Source: Fusobacterium sp. JB019
Lineage (GTDB): Bacteria > Fusobacteriota > Fusobacteriia > Fusobacteriales > Fusobacteriaceae
Assembly: GCA_030673965.1 (NCBI GenBank)
Contig: JAUTCN010000010.1
Location: 24,849 to 88,848, forward strand
Length of the DNA stretch: 64,000 nt
Direction of reading: 5' to 3'
Under the pieces are notes generated by a model that was not told the origin of the DNA, searched no databases, and saw nothing but the letters and a program-made list of their open reading frames with translations. Both the position numbers and the translations under genes were made by a program. Positions 28,857 through 37,539 of this stretch are shown here, one piece after another (position 1 is the stretch's first letter; every line of letters begins with the position of its first letter).

Positions 28857-28896
28857 AAAAAAGGATTGATTTATTTTTATAATCAATCCTTTTTTA
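28857..28896. terminator. Bidirectional terminator between the M20 gene and the GntR regulator
   Basis: Stem AAAAAAGGATTGAT and its complement with an 11-base loop, flanked by A and T runs between convergent genes. Confidence 0.88.
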
Positions 28897-28900
28897 TTTT

Positions 28901-29587
28901 TTATTTAGTCATATATTTGTAAATATATTCAAAATGTTTATTTAGAGCTTTTCTTGATTTTTCAAGATTTTTTTCATATAATCCCTCAACTATTTCTTCG
29001 TGTGATTTAAATAATTTTTCTTTATTTTCTTCATCTGTAAAAATTTTAGCTCTTATGTTTTCAATAAAAGTATTTAGTAATGTATCAAAGGCTTTTAAAT
29101 TATCAATAATATATCTATTTTCTGAAAGTTCAGCTATATAAAAGTGCAATTTTTTATCATAAAAAGATTTCATTTCTTCTGTTTGACAATTTTTAAGCAT
29201 ATTTAAGAAAATAGAAATTTCTTTTAATTGACTAGGAGTTATTTTATTAATTGTAAGGGTTAATGCCTCTAATTCTAGAGCGTATCTAAAATCTATTATT
29301 TCCTTTAAACTAGAATGCCCTTCCAGAGAAGCCATTAAAATTATAAGTTCTTCCAAAGGTTTTAAAAAATTATTATGTATATAATTTCCAGAACCTTGTA
29401 TTACTTTTAAAGCTCCCATTCTATTTAAAATACGAATCCCTTCTCTTACAGAATTTCTACTGATATTTAAACTTTCAGCAAGTTGTCTTTCTGGAGGAAG
29501 TTTATCTCCGAGCTTATAATGACCACTTTTAATATTATCTTTTACAAAATTAATTAAAATTTCGTAAGACTTTTCATTTTTTTCCAT
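28901..29587 (-). CDS. GntR/FadR-subfamily regulator (LldR-like)
   Basis: Transcription factor of 228 residues. The winged helix-turn-helix has LPPERQLAESLNISRNSVREGIRILNRM in residues about 28-57, and an all-helical FCD effector domain follows with metal/ligand-type histidines (KLHFYIAEL, SHEEIVEGL). It is divergent from the lactate operon, whose promoter carries the FadR/LldR/PdhR-type palindrome TTGGTAGGACCAA. The start at 29587 is preferred: AAGGAG is 10 bases upstream, while the TTG three codons earlier sits almost on that site. Lactate as effector is inferred from neighbours. Confidence 0.88.
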   Translation of the reverse strand: MEKNEKSYEILINFVKDNIKSGHYKLGDKLPPERQLAESLNISRNSVREGIRILNRMGALKVIQGSGNYIHNNFLKPLEELIILMASLEGHSSLKEIIDFRYALELEALTLTINKITPSQLKEISIFLNMLKNCQTEEMKSFYDKKLHFYIAELSENRYIIDNLKAFDTLLNTFIENIRAKIFTDEENKEKLFKSHEEIVEGLYEKNLEKSRKALNKHFEYIYKYMTK

Positions 29588-29620
29588 TTGAATCAAACTC
29601 CTTTTAATCTATTAGAACTA

Positions 29621-29649
29621 ATTATATCATTAAATAGCTATTTTATAAA
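29621..29649 (-). promoter_or_regulatory. Probable promoter of the GntR regulator gene
   Basis: Minus-strand TTTATA, 17-base spacer and consensus TATAAT, about 35 bases before the start codon. Confidence 0.6.
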
Positions 29650-29881
29650 GAAAAAACAATGTTTTCTAATGAAAAAATAATTTTATCTTTTTTTATATAA
29701 AAAACCAGATTAAATTTTAATCAAAAAAGAATAAAAAATAAATCTAAAAGAACATTGAAAATAAATAATTCAAATGTAAAAAAAGCTCGCTTGCTAAGCG
29801 TCTCTGTAAAAAAATAGTTCAAAAAATTCTAAAATAATAGAAAAAGAGTTATAATTGCTCGAATTTAAGCCGACTTTAAAT
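29650..29881. other. Non-coding region between divergent regulator and lactate operon
   Basis: AT-rich spacer. The only less AT-rich part is a short hairpin, CGCTT/AAGCG, near 29789-29801. No gene or further operator was recognised. Confidence 0.5.
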
Positions 29882-29910
29882 TTGACAAAAAATAATAAAA
29901 AGGATAGAAT
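29882..29910 (+). promoter_or_regulatory. Promoter of the lactate utilisation operon
   Basis: Consensus TTGACA, exact 17-base spacer, TAGAAT. The transcript should start near 29917 and carry a leader of about 125 bases. Confidence 0.83.
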
Positions 29911-29921
29911 TACCCTATAAC

Positions 29922-29934
29922 TTGGTAGGACCAA
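29922..29934 (+). promoter_or_regulatory. GntR/LldR-type operator at the lactate promoter
   Basis: Palindrome TTGGT-AGG-ACCAA, centred about 11 bases after the predicted start. It matches the TGGTnnnACCA boxes known for FadR-subfamily regulators such as LldR and PdhR, and the divergent gene encodes such a regulator. Confidence 0.75.
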
Positions 29935-30042
29935 TTAAAGAAAATAAAAGAGCTTAAATATATAAAATAAAAAAATAGTTACTAATGATTCTTTACTTAA
30001 CAATAAATTACAGGGGTTTAATTTTTTAGGGAGGTGCATTTG

Positions 30043-31593
30043 ATGTTTTTTAAATTTATTTTAGCGGTTCTACCAATTATCTGGCTTATAATTGGTTTAA
30101 GTTGGTTTAAAATGTCTGGACATAAAGCTTGTCCGATAGCGTTATTAATTACAACTATTTTATCACTTATTTTTTGGAAGATGCCTTTTATAGGAGCATT
30201 AACAGCAGCATTAGAAGGAGTGGCTTTAGCTATTTGGCCAATCTGTTTAACCATAGTATCAGCAGTTTTTGTTTATAATATTATAGTTCATACAAAAAAT
30301 ATGGAGATAATAAAGGCGATGTTAACAAAAGTTTCTGTAGATAAGAGAGTTCTTGTGCTTATTATTGCATGGGGATTTGGAGGATTTATGGAAGGAATGG
30401 CAGGGTTTGGTACTGCAGTAGCTATTCCAGCAAGTATTTTATACGGATTAGGAGTTAATCCAGTATATGCAGCAGCAGTTTGTATGTTATCTAATACTAC
30501 ACCGACTATTTGTGGATCAATTGGAATTCCAGCAATAACAGCAGGTTCTATAATTGGAGTTCCAGCAGGAAAAGTTGCTTTAACAGCAATAATGCAATCT
30601 TCTCCAATAGTTATATTAACTCCATTTATTTTGGTAATAACAATAGGAAGATCATTTAAAGCTTTGAAAGGAATGTTTTGGGTAACATTAATATCTGGAG
30701 TAGCATTTTTAATACCAGAATATTTTGTAGCTAAATTTATAGGTCCAGAATTACCAGTAGTAATAGGAGCATTAGTTTCTATGGCAGCAACAATATTAGC
30801 GGGAAGAATTTTTGTTAAAGAAACAGAAGAAAATAAACAATATCACGTAATTAGAGATATAAATAAGATAGAAAAGAAAGAGATTTCTTTTTCTAGAGGT
30901 ATTCTAGCGTGGTTACCTTTTATATTGATTCTTTGCTTATTATTATTAACTTCAACTTTATTTCCTATGATTCATAATCCATTAGCAAAAATAAAAACAG
31001 CAGTACAGATATATAAGGGTGTTGGAGCAAGTAAATATGTATTTACGTGGATAGCAACTCCAGGAATAATAATATTAATTGCAGGTTTTATAGGTGGAAG
31101 TATTCAAAAAGCTTCTTTTGGAGAAATGTTTGAAGTTTTAATAAAAACTTTAATAGAAATGAAAAAAACAATTATAACAATAGTATCTGTAATAGCAACA
31201 GCTAAGATTATGGGATATAGTGGAATGATTGGAGATATAGCTACTTTAGCAGTAGCAGTAACAGGAAGTTTTTATCCTTTGATTGCTCCATTTGTAGGAT
31301 CTATAGTTACATTTGTAGCAGGAAGTGCAACTCCTTCAGTAGTATTATTTACAGGTCTTCAAGCTCAAACTGCAAAAACTTTAGGAATACCAGAAGTGTG
31401 GTTGGCGGCTATAAATATTTGTGGGGCTGTTTCTGCTAAGGCGGTTTCTCCTCAAAGTATTGCAATAGGAGTTGCGGCAGTTGGAATAGCAGGAGAAGAA
31501 AGTAGAATATTCAATATAGTCATAAAGTACTATTTCTTCTTTATGATTATATTAGGAGTAATAGCTTATGTTTTTAAAGGAATAGCAATTTAA
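30043..31593 (+). CDS. lldP: L-lactate permease family transporter
   Basis: Lactate (or glycolate):H+ symporter of 516 residues with about 13 hydrophobic segments. Family segments are GFMEGMAGFGTAVAIPASILYGLG, NTTPTICGSIGIPAITAG, FVAGSATPSVVLFTGLQAQTA and NICGAVSAKAVSPQSIAIGVAA. AGGGAGG lies 8 bases before the ATG at 30043; an in-frame GTG at 30034 overlaps that site and is rejected. It is the first gene of an operon with a flavin-dependent lactate dehydrogenase, an acyl-CoA dehydrogenase and EtfBA. Confidence 0.93.
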   Translation: MFFKFILAVLPIIWLIIGLSWFKMSGHKACPIALLITTILSLIFWKMPFIGALTAALEGVALAIWPICLTIVSAVFVYNIIVHTKNMEIIKAMLTKVSVDKRVLVLIIAWGFGGFMEGMAGFGTAVAIPASILYGLGVNPVYAAAVCMLSNTTPTICGSIGIPAITAGSIIGVPAGKVALTAIMQSSPIVILTPFILVITIGRSFKALKGMFWVTLISGVAFLIPEYFVAKFIGPELPVVIGALVSMAATILAGRIFVKETEENKQYHVIRDINKIEKKEISFSRGILAWLPFILILCLLLLTSTLFPMIHNPLAKIKTAVQIYKGVGASKYVFTWIATPGIIILIAGFIGGSIQKASFGEMFEVLIKTLIEMKKTIITIVSVIATAKIMGYSGMIGDIATLAVAVTGSFYPLIAPFVGSIVTFVAGSATPSVVLFTGLQAQTAKTLGIPEVWLAAINICGAVSAKAVSPQSIAIGVAAVGIAGEESRIFNIVIKYYFFFMIILGVIAYVFKGIAI

Positions 31594-31633
31594 GAAAATA
31601 AAAATTTAAAGATAATAAATTTAAGGAGGAATT

Positions 31634-33055
31634 ATGAAAACTTATAATAAAATTACACCAGAAATAATTGAAAAATTTAAGGGGATAGCTCCTAAAAGAG
31701 TTTATTTTGGAAAAGAAGTCAATGAAGATTATTCTCATGATGAAATGTCCATTTATGGTAAAGCTATACCAGAAGCTGTTATAGAGGTATTATCGACAGA
31801 GGAAGTTTCAGAAATCATGAAGATCTGCAATGAAAATTCAATACCAGTAACTCCAAGAGGTGCAGGAACAGGACTTGCAGGAGGAGCTGTTTGTATACAT
31901 GGTGGAATAGTTATTTCTACAGTTAAAATGAATAAAGTTTTAGAGTGGGATTTAGAAAATTTTATAGTTAAAGTTGAGCCAGGAGTTTTACTTAACGATT
32001 TAGCTGAGGCTGCAAACAAAAAACATTTATTATATCCGCCAGATCCCGGTGAAAAATTTGCTACATTAGGTGGAAATGTTTCAACTAATGCAGGGGGAAT
32101 GAGAGCAGTAAAGTATGGAACAACTAGAGATTATGTAAAGGCAATGACAGTTGTTTTACCTACAGGTGAAATTGTAAAATTTGGAGCAAATGTTTCTAAA
32201 ACAAGTTCAGGTTATAGTTTACTAAATTTAATGATAGGATCAGAAGGAACTTTAGGAATAATAACAGAGCTTACTTTAAAACTAATTCCTCAACCAAAAG
32301 AAGTTGTTAGTTTAATAATTCCATATGTTGATTTAGATGAATGTATTTCAACTGTTCCTAAATTTAAAATGAATCATTTAGCACCGCAAGCTTTAGAATT
32401 TATGGAAAGAGAGATAGTATTATCTTCAGAAAATTATTTGGGGAAATCAGTATTCCCAAAAGAAGTTGAAGGAGAAAAAGTAGGAGCTTATTTATTAGTT
32501 ACTTTTGATGGTAATTCTGAAGAAGAGTTAGAAGATATTATAGAAAAAGCTTCAGAAGTTGTTCTAGAAGCTGGTGCTCTAGATGTTTTAGTTGCAGATA
32601 CTCCAGCACTTAAAAGAGATGCTTGGGCAGCAAGAGGATCATTTCTTGAAGCAATAATTGCAGATACAAAATTATTAGATGAATGTGATGTAGTAGTGCC
32701 AATTACTAAAATACCTGAATATTTAAAATATATTAATTCATTAGAAGGAGAAGTTGGATTAAAAATTAAAAGTTTTGGACATGCAGGTGATGGTAATTTA
32801 CATATTTATGCTTGCAGTAATGAATTAGAAAAAGAAGAATTTATAAAAAGAGCAGATAACTTTATGGAGAAAGCTTATAGCAGAGCAACTAAATTAGGAG
32901 GACAAATTTCAGGAGAACATGGTATTGGACATGGAAAGGTAGATTTTTTAGTAGAATCACTAGGAGATACTAATATGAGATTAATGAAAGAAATAAAGAA
33001 TGTGTTTGATCCTAATATGGTATTAAATCCAGGAAAAGTTTGTTATAAATTGTAA
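31634..33055 (+). CDS. FAD-dependent 2-hydroxyacid (lactate/glycolate) dehydrogenase, GlcD family
   Basis: Oxidises lactate or another 2-hydroxy acid with FAD. The N-terminal FAD_binding_4 domain has PRGAGTGLAGGAV, PPDPGEKFATLGGNVSTNAG and GSEGTLGIITELTLKLIP. The C-terminal FAD-oxidase domain has FGHAGDGNLHIYA and SGEHGIGHGK. Length 473 is usual. With Etf genes in the same operon it probably passes electrons to EtfBA, as in the Etf-coupled lactate dehydrogenase complex of Acetobacterium, where NAD+ reduction by lactate is driven by ferredoxin. That mechanism is inferred here. Confidence 0.92.
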   Translation: MKTYNKITPEIIEKFKGIAPKRVYFGKEVNEDYSHDEMSIYGKAIPEAVIEVLSTEEVSEIMKICNENSIPVTPRGAGTGLAGGAVCIHGGIVISTVKMNKVLEWDLENFIVKVEPGVLLNDLAEAANKKHLLYPPDPGEKFATLGGNVSTNAGGMRAVKYGTTRDYVKAMTVVLPTGEIVKFGANVSKTSSGYSLLNLMIGSEGTLGIITELTLKLIPQPKEVVSLIIPYVDLDECISTVPKFKMNHLAPQALEFMEREIVLSSENYLGKSVFPKEVEGEKVGAYLLVTFDGNSEEELEDIIEKASEVVLEAGALDVLVADTPALKRDAWAARGSFLEAIIADTKLLDECDVVVPITKIPEYLKYINSLEGEVGLKIKSFGHAGDGNLHIYACSNELEKEEFIKRADNFMEKAYSRATKLGGQISGEHGIGHGKVDFLVESLGDTNMRLMKEIKNVFDPNMVLNPGKVCYKL

Positions 33056-33093
33056 AAAGTAGCTAAAAATAAAATAAAATGGAGGATATAATT

Positions 33094-34233
33094 ATGGCTT
33101 ATATAATTTCAGATGATGCTAAAGATTTATTAGAAGATGTTAAGGATTTTTGTGAAAATGAAGTAAAAGAACAATGTAAAGAATATGATAAAAGTGGAGA
33201 ATGGCCAAAAGAGATGTATGATAAGGCAATTGAAATGCAACTACATATGTTAGAAGTTCCAGAAGAATATGGTGGAATGGGACTTAGCAGAATAGATGTA
33301 GCTGCTTTAATGGAGGAGATGGCAATTGCAGATGCAGGTTTTGCAACAACAATATCAGCTAGTGGATTAGGAATGAAACCAGTATTAATTGCAGGAAATG
33401 AAGAACAAAAGAAAAGAGTTTGTGATTTGGTTATCGAAGGTGGTTTTGGAGCTTTTTGTTTAACAGAACCAGCTGCAGGATCTGATGCAAGCGCAGGTAA
33501 AACTACAGCAGTTAAAGATGGAGATGAATATGTACTTAATGGAAGAAAATGTTTTATTACTAATGCAGGAGTAGCTTCTTTTTATTGTGTAACTGCAATG
33601 ACAGATAAAACAAAAGGAGTTAAAGGAATTTCAATGTTTTTAATTGAAGCAGGAACTCCAGGATTAAGTACAGGAAATCATGAAAATAAAATGGGAATAA
33701 GAACTTCTAATACTTGTGATGTTGTATTTGAGGATTGTAGAGTACCAGCATCAGCTTTAATAGGAGTCGAAGGAAAAGGATTTGGAATAGCAATGAAAAC
33801 TCTAGATCAAGCTAGAACTTGGATGGGTTGTATTGCAACAGGAATAGCTCAAAGAGGTATAGATGAAGCTATAGCTTATGGAAAAGAAAGAATTCAATTT
33901 GGGAAACCAGTTATAAAAAATCAAGCTATGCAGTTTAAGATAGCAGATATGGAAATAAAAACAGAAACAGCTCGTCAAATGGTAGCTCATGCATTAACAT
34001 TAATGGATATGGGTCTTCCTTATGCTAAAGAATCTGCAATAGCTAAATGTTATGCAGGAGATATAGCAATGGAGGTTGCTTCAGAAGCTATACAAGTATT
34101 TGGAGGATATGGATATAGTAGAGAATATCCAGTGGAAAAATTAATAAGAGATGCTAAAATTTTCCAAATTTTTGAAGGAACAAACGAAATTCAAAGAATA
34201 GTAATAGCAAATAATATAATAGGAAGAATTTAA
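33094..34233 (+). CDS. Acyl-CoA dehydrogenase (short-chain type)
   Basis: FAD enzyme of 379 residues that oxidises or, in fermenters, reduces an acyl-CoA/enoyl-CoA pair with Etf as partner. Signatures are FCLTEPAAGSDASAG, the region around QAMQFKIADMEI, EAIQVFGGYGYSREYPVEKLIRDAKI and the catalytic Glu in FEGTNEIQR. The start at 33094 has GGAGG 8 bases upstream; an earlier in-frame ATG overlaps that site. Next to a lactate dehydrogenase, a role as butyryl-CoA or acryloyl-CoA reductase is possible. Chain length cannot be decided by eye. Confidence 0.93.
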   Translation: MAYIISDDAKDLLEDVKDFCENEVKEQCKEYDKSGEWPKEMYDKAIEMQLHMLEVPEEYGGMGLSRIDVAALMEEMAIADAGFATTISASGLGMKPVLIAGNEEQKKRVCDLVIEGGFGAFCLTEPAAGSDASAGKTTAVKDGDEYVLNGRKCFITNAGVASFYCVTAMTDKTKGVKGISMFLIEAGTPGLSTGNHENKMGIRTSNTCDVVFEDCRVPASALIGVEGKGFGIAMKTLDQARTWMGCIATGIAQRGIDEAIAYGKERIQFGKPVIKNQAMQFKIADMEIKTETARQMVAHALTLMDMGLPYAKESAIAKCYAGDIAMEVASEAIQVFGGYGYSREYPVEKLIRDAKIFQIFEGTNEIQRIVIANNIIGRI

Positions 34234-34252
34234 GAATACTAGGAGGAAAGTA

Positions 34253-35038
34253 ATGAATATTTTAGTTTGTATAAAACAAGTTCCAGATGATTCTGTGGAA
34301 GTTTCAGTAAAAGATAATAGACCAGCATTAGAAGATATAGGAAAAGTTGTTAATGCTTTTGATACATACGCTTTAGAAATGGCAACAAGATTTAAAGAAG
34401 CTAATGATGGAGAAATAACTGTATTAAGTATAGGGGATAAAAGTACAGAAAAATCTTTAAAAAATTGTTTAGCAGTAGGAGGAAATAAAGCGGTATTAAT
34501 AAATGATAAAGAATTTAAAGAATCAGATGCATTAGGAACAGCCTATATATTAGCAAGCGGAATAAGAAAACTAGAAGAAGAAAATGGGAAAGAATTTGAT
34601 ATAATTTTTTGTGGAAAAGAATCAACAGATACAGGTTGCGGACAAGTAGGAGCTCAAATATCTGAAATATTAGGAAGAGGTTTTGTTACAGATATAATAG
34701 AGGTTTCAAATAAAGAAGATATATTTTCTTTTAATCAAGAAACAGAAGAAGGTTATAATGTAGTAGAGACAAGTTGTCCTTGTGTAGTAACAGTTACTAA
34801 ACCAAATTATGATCCAAGATATCCAACAATAAAAAATAAAATGAAAGCAAGAAGAATGCCTATTGATGATTTAGAAATTTCTAATGTTGAAAAAGTTGTG
34901 GAAAAAGGAGCATATGTTAAGATTATAAATTTCTATGAACCTCCTAAAAAAGAAGCAGGAATAAAAATTCAAGAAGAAAAATGTGAAGATTCAACATTAA
35001 AAGCAATTCAAATAATGTCTGAAGCTAAAGTATTTTAA
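34253..35038 (+). CDS. etfB: Electron transfer flavoprotein beta subunit
   Basis: Small subunit of the heterodimeric electron carrier serving the preceding dehydrogenases. It has the N-terminal MNILVCIKQVPD, FDTYALEMATRFKE, VLSIGDKSTEKSLKNCLAVGGNKAVLI, the FCGKESTDTGCGQVGAQISE segment and the ETF beta signature region VTKPNYDPRYPTIKNKMKAR. Length 261. AGGAGG precedes the start. The second, AMP or FAD, site seen in bifurcating EtfB proteins cannot be assigned firmly without alignment. Confidence 0.95.
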   Translation: MNILVCIKQVPDDSVEVSVKDNRPALEDIGKVVNAFDTYALEMATRFKEANDGEITVLSIGDKSTEKSLKNCLAVGGNKAVLINDKEFKESDALGTAYILASGIRKLEEENGKEFDIIFCGKESTDTGCGQVGAQISEILGRGFVTDIIEVSNKEDIFSFNQETEEGYNVVETSCPCVVTVTKPNYDPRYPTIKNKMKARRMPIDDLEISNVEKVVEKGAYVKIINFYEPPKKEAGIKIQEEKCEDSTLKAIQIMSEAKVF

Positions 35039-35049
35039 GGGGGATTAAA

Positions 35050-36021
35050 ATGAAAAATATATTAACATTTGTAGAAATAAAAGAGGGAAATATCTTAAAA
35101 AATAGTTTAGAAGCTATTTCTGCTGGAAAAAAAATAGGAGATAAAGTTATAGCAGCTATATTAAAAAATGATGAAAAATTAATAAAAGAACTAATAAATA
35201 GTGGTGCTGATGAAGTAATGGTATTAAAATCATCAAAATTAGAAAAAATAAACTTAGATATATATGTTGAAGCTTTTGAAAAAATCTTGAAAGATAAAGA
35301 GTTTTCAGCTTTTATATTAGGAGGTACTTTAGTAGGTAAAGAATTAGCATCAAGATTAGCATCAAGATTAGAGGTTGGATGTGTAACAGATGCAATAGGT
35401 TTAAAATTAGATGAGAAAGAAAATGTAATATGGACTTGCCCAGCATATGGAGGAACTTTATTTTCTGATATGATGATGGATAATTCACAATTACAAATAG
35501 GAACTATTCGTTCTGGAGCTTTTAAAAAATTAGAAGAAGAGGAAAGAAAAGGTGAAGTAGTTTCTGTAGAATTAGAGTTAGAAGAAAATAATATAAAAAC
35601 AAGAATAGTAAATGTGGTTAAAGAAATAGCTGAAACAGTAGATTTAGAGTCAGCTGAAGTTATTATAGCTGGTGGAAGAGGAATGGGAAATGCAGATAAC
35701 TTCAAGTTAGTAGAAGAGTTAGCTGGTCTATTAGGAGGAGTTGTAGGGGCAACAAGGCCAGCTATTGAAGCGGGATGGATATCAAAAAATCATCAAGTTG
35801 GACAATCAGGGAAAATAGTTGGTCCTAAATTATATATAGCTTGTGGAATATCGGGAGCAGTGCAACATGTTTCAGGAATGGTTGGTTCTGATTATATAGT
35901 TGCTATTAACAAAGATGAAGATGCTCCAATTTTTGAAGTAGCCAATGTAGGGATAGTAGGAAATGTTATGGAAGCTTTACCGATTATGATAAATGAAATA
36001 AAGCAAATGAGAGAAAATTAA
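35050..36021 (+). CDS. etfA: Electron transfer flavoprotein alpha subunit
   Basis: Large Etf subunit with FAD in the C-terminal domain: GGRGMGNADNFKLVEELAGLLGG, GATRPAIEAGWISKNHQVGQSGKIV and LYIACGISGAVQHVSGM. Length 323; no N-terminal ferredoxin-like extension is seen, unlike the LctC protein of Acetobacterium. It begins 11 bases after etfB and closes the operon at a terminator. Confidence 0.95.
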   Translation: MKNILTFVEIKEGNILKNSLEAISAGKKIGDKVIAAILKNDEKLIKELINSGADEVMVLKSSKLEKINLDIYVEAFEKILKDKEFSAFILGGTLVGKELASRLASRLEVGCVTDAIGLKLDEKENVIWTCPAYGGTLFSDMMMDNSQLQIGTIRSGAFKKLEEEERKGEVVSVELELEENNIKTRIVNVVKEIAETVDLESAEVIIAGGRGMGNADNFKLVEELAGLLGGVVGATRPAIEAGWISKNHQVGQSGKIVGPKLYIACGISGAVQHVSGMVGSDYIVAINKDEDAPIFEVANVGIVGNVMEALPIMINEIKQMREN

Positions 36022-36052
36022 ATAGAGTTTTAGGTATATGTTTTTATAGTTT

Positions 36053-36090
36053 AAATGGATGGTAACTTTTTAAGTTAGCATCCATTTTTT
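36053..36090 (+). terminator. Terminator after etfA
   Basis: Stem AAATGGATG-TAACTT and its complement, with one internal mismatch, then six T residues. Confidence 0.87.
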
Positions 36091-36201
36091 ATTATGGGAA
36101 ATGTATAATTTCAGATGTTTTTATTTAAAAATTATGGTACAATAATATGTCAGTAAACTAAGAAAATAAAAAAATTATTATAGAAGAAAGGAGATACAAT
36201 A

Positions 36202-37527
36202 ATGATAGAGAAAAATTTAGTTCCTAAAATAATAGTCAAAGAATTAGATAAATATATTGTTTCTCAAGATGAAGCAAAAAAAAATGTAGCAGTATCTTTA
36301 AGAAATAGATATAGAAGAAAGTTAATAAAAAATGAAATAATGAAAAAAGAAATAACTCCTAAAAATATAATTTTAATGGGGTCTACAGGTGTAGGAAAGA
36401 CAGAAATAGCAAGAAGATTAGCTAAAATAACAAATTCTCCCTTTATAAAAGTAGAAGCAACAAAATATACAGAGGTTGGTTATGTGGGGAAAGATGTTGA
36501 AAGCATTATTAAAGATTTAGTGGCTATAACAATTAGAAAATTAAGAAAAGAAAAAATAGATAGTTTGAAAGATAAATATATGGATTTTGCTATAGAAAAA
36601 GTAGCTAAGAAACTTGATAAGTTATCAACAATTAATGACGAAAGTAAAGAAAAATTAATAAATGAAATAAAAGAAGGGATTTATGATGATAGGGAGGTTG
36701 AAATAAATAAACCTATAAAAAGAGGAAATACAGATGGAGCTGTAGTTGAAGTTATAGGAAATAAGCCAGATGGAGATATGGGACCTATAATAGAAAGTAT
36801 AATGTCAAATTTTGACGGAAAAAAGTCAAAAAAAGTAAAAGTGACAGTAAAAGATGCTATTGATATTATAATAAATGAAGAAATAGAAAAGAATATCAAT
36901 ATGGATGAAATAAACATAGAAGCAGTAAGAGCAGCAGAGGAAGATGGAATAATTTTTATTGATGAGATTGATAAAATTGCTGGAAGTGGAAATGTAGGGA
37001 GAAGTGAAGTTTCTAGGCAAGGAGTGCAAAGAGATATATTGCCAATAGTTGAAGGGACAACAGTTATGACTAAATATGGTCCAGTTAAAACAGATCATAT
37101 ATTATTTATAGCTGCAGGAGCTTTTTCAGAATCTAGTTTTTCAGATCTTATGCCAGAATTGCAAGGGAGATTTCCAATAGTAACAGAGATGCAAGATTTA
37201 AATGAGCAAGATTTTAAAAAAATATTAACAAATATAGACTATAATTTAATAGATCAATATAGAGAAATGCTTTTAATTGATAATGTAGAACTAAAGGTAA
37301 CTAAAGGAGCTATAGAAAAAATATCCGAATATGCAATATATTTAAATGAAAATATTGAGAATATAGGAGCTAGAAGACTTTCTACAATATTGGAATTTTT
37401 ACTTAAAGATATTATGTTTGAGGCACCTTATGAAGGAAAAGAAAAAATTACAATTGATAAAAAATATGTTGAAAAAATATTTAAAGGAAAATTTAAAGAA
37501 GAGAATTTAGACAAATATATATTATAA
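36202..37527 (+). CDS. hslU: ATP-dependent protease ATPase subunit HslU
   Basis: AAA+ unfoldase that feeds substrates to the HslV peptidase. It has the HslU-specific start VKELDKYIVSQDEAKKNVAVSLRNRYRR, Walker A GSTGVGKTE near residue 60, an intermediate I domain, Walker B IIFIDEIDKIA and sensor segments. Length 441 equals that of E. coli. The C-terminal tail ENLDKYIL corresponds to the tail that docks in HslV, so a partner is expected. No hslV lies on either side: the preceding gene is etfA and the next is smc. AAGGAG supports the start; a GGTACAAT -10 element is at 36136-36143. Confidence 0.96.
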   Translation: MIEKNLVPKIIVKELDKYIVSQDEAKKNVAVSLRNRYRRKLIKNEIMKKEITPKNIILMGSTGVGKTEIARRLAKITNSPFIKVEATKYTEVGYVGKDVESIIKDLVAITIRKLRKEKIDSLKDKYMDFAIEKVAKKLDKLSTINDESKEKLINEIKEGIYDDREVEINKPIKRGNTDGAVVEVIGNKPDGDMGPIIESIMSNFDGKKSKKVKVTVKDAIDIIINEEIEKNINMDEINIEAVRAAEEDGIIFIDEIDKIAGSGNVGRSEVSRQGVQRDILPIVEGTTVMTKYGPVKTDHILFIAAGAFSESSFSDLMPELQGRFPIVTEMQDLNEQDFKKILTNIDYNLIDQYREMLLIDNVELKVTKGAIEKISEYAIYLNENIENIGARRLSTILEFLLKDIMFEAPYEGKEKITIDKKYVEKIFKGKFKEENLDKYIL

Positions 37528-37539
37528 GAGAGGTATTGG

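Noticed and set aside
29789..29801. Short CGCTT/AAGCG hairpin in the region before the lactate operon
   Set aside because: A 5-bp stem with a tiny loop, no flanking promoter or T-run; not enough to call an RNA or regulatory element.
35025..35705. 226-residue open frame on the minus strand
   Set aside because: Lies inside etfA, which has clear family motifs; composition (Ser, Phe, Ile rich) is typical of an antisense shadow.
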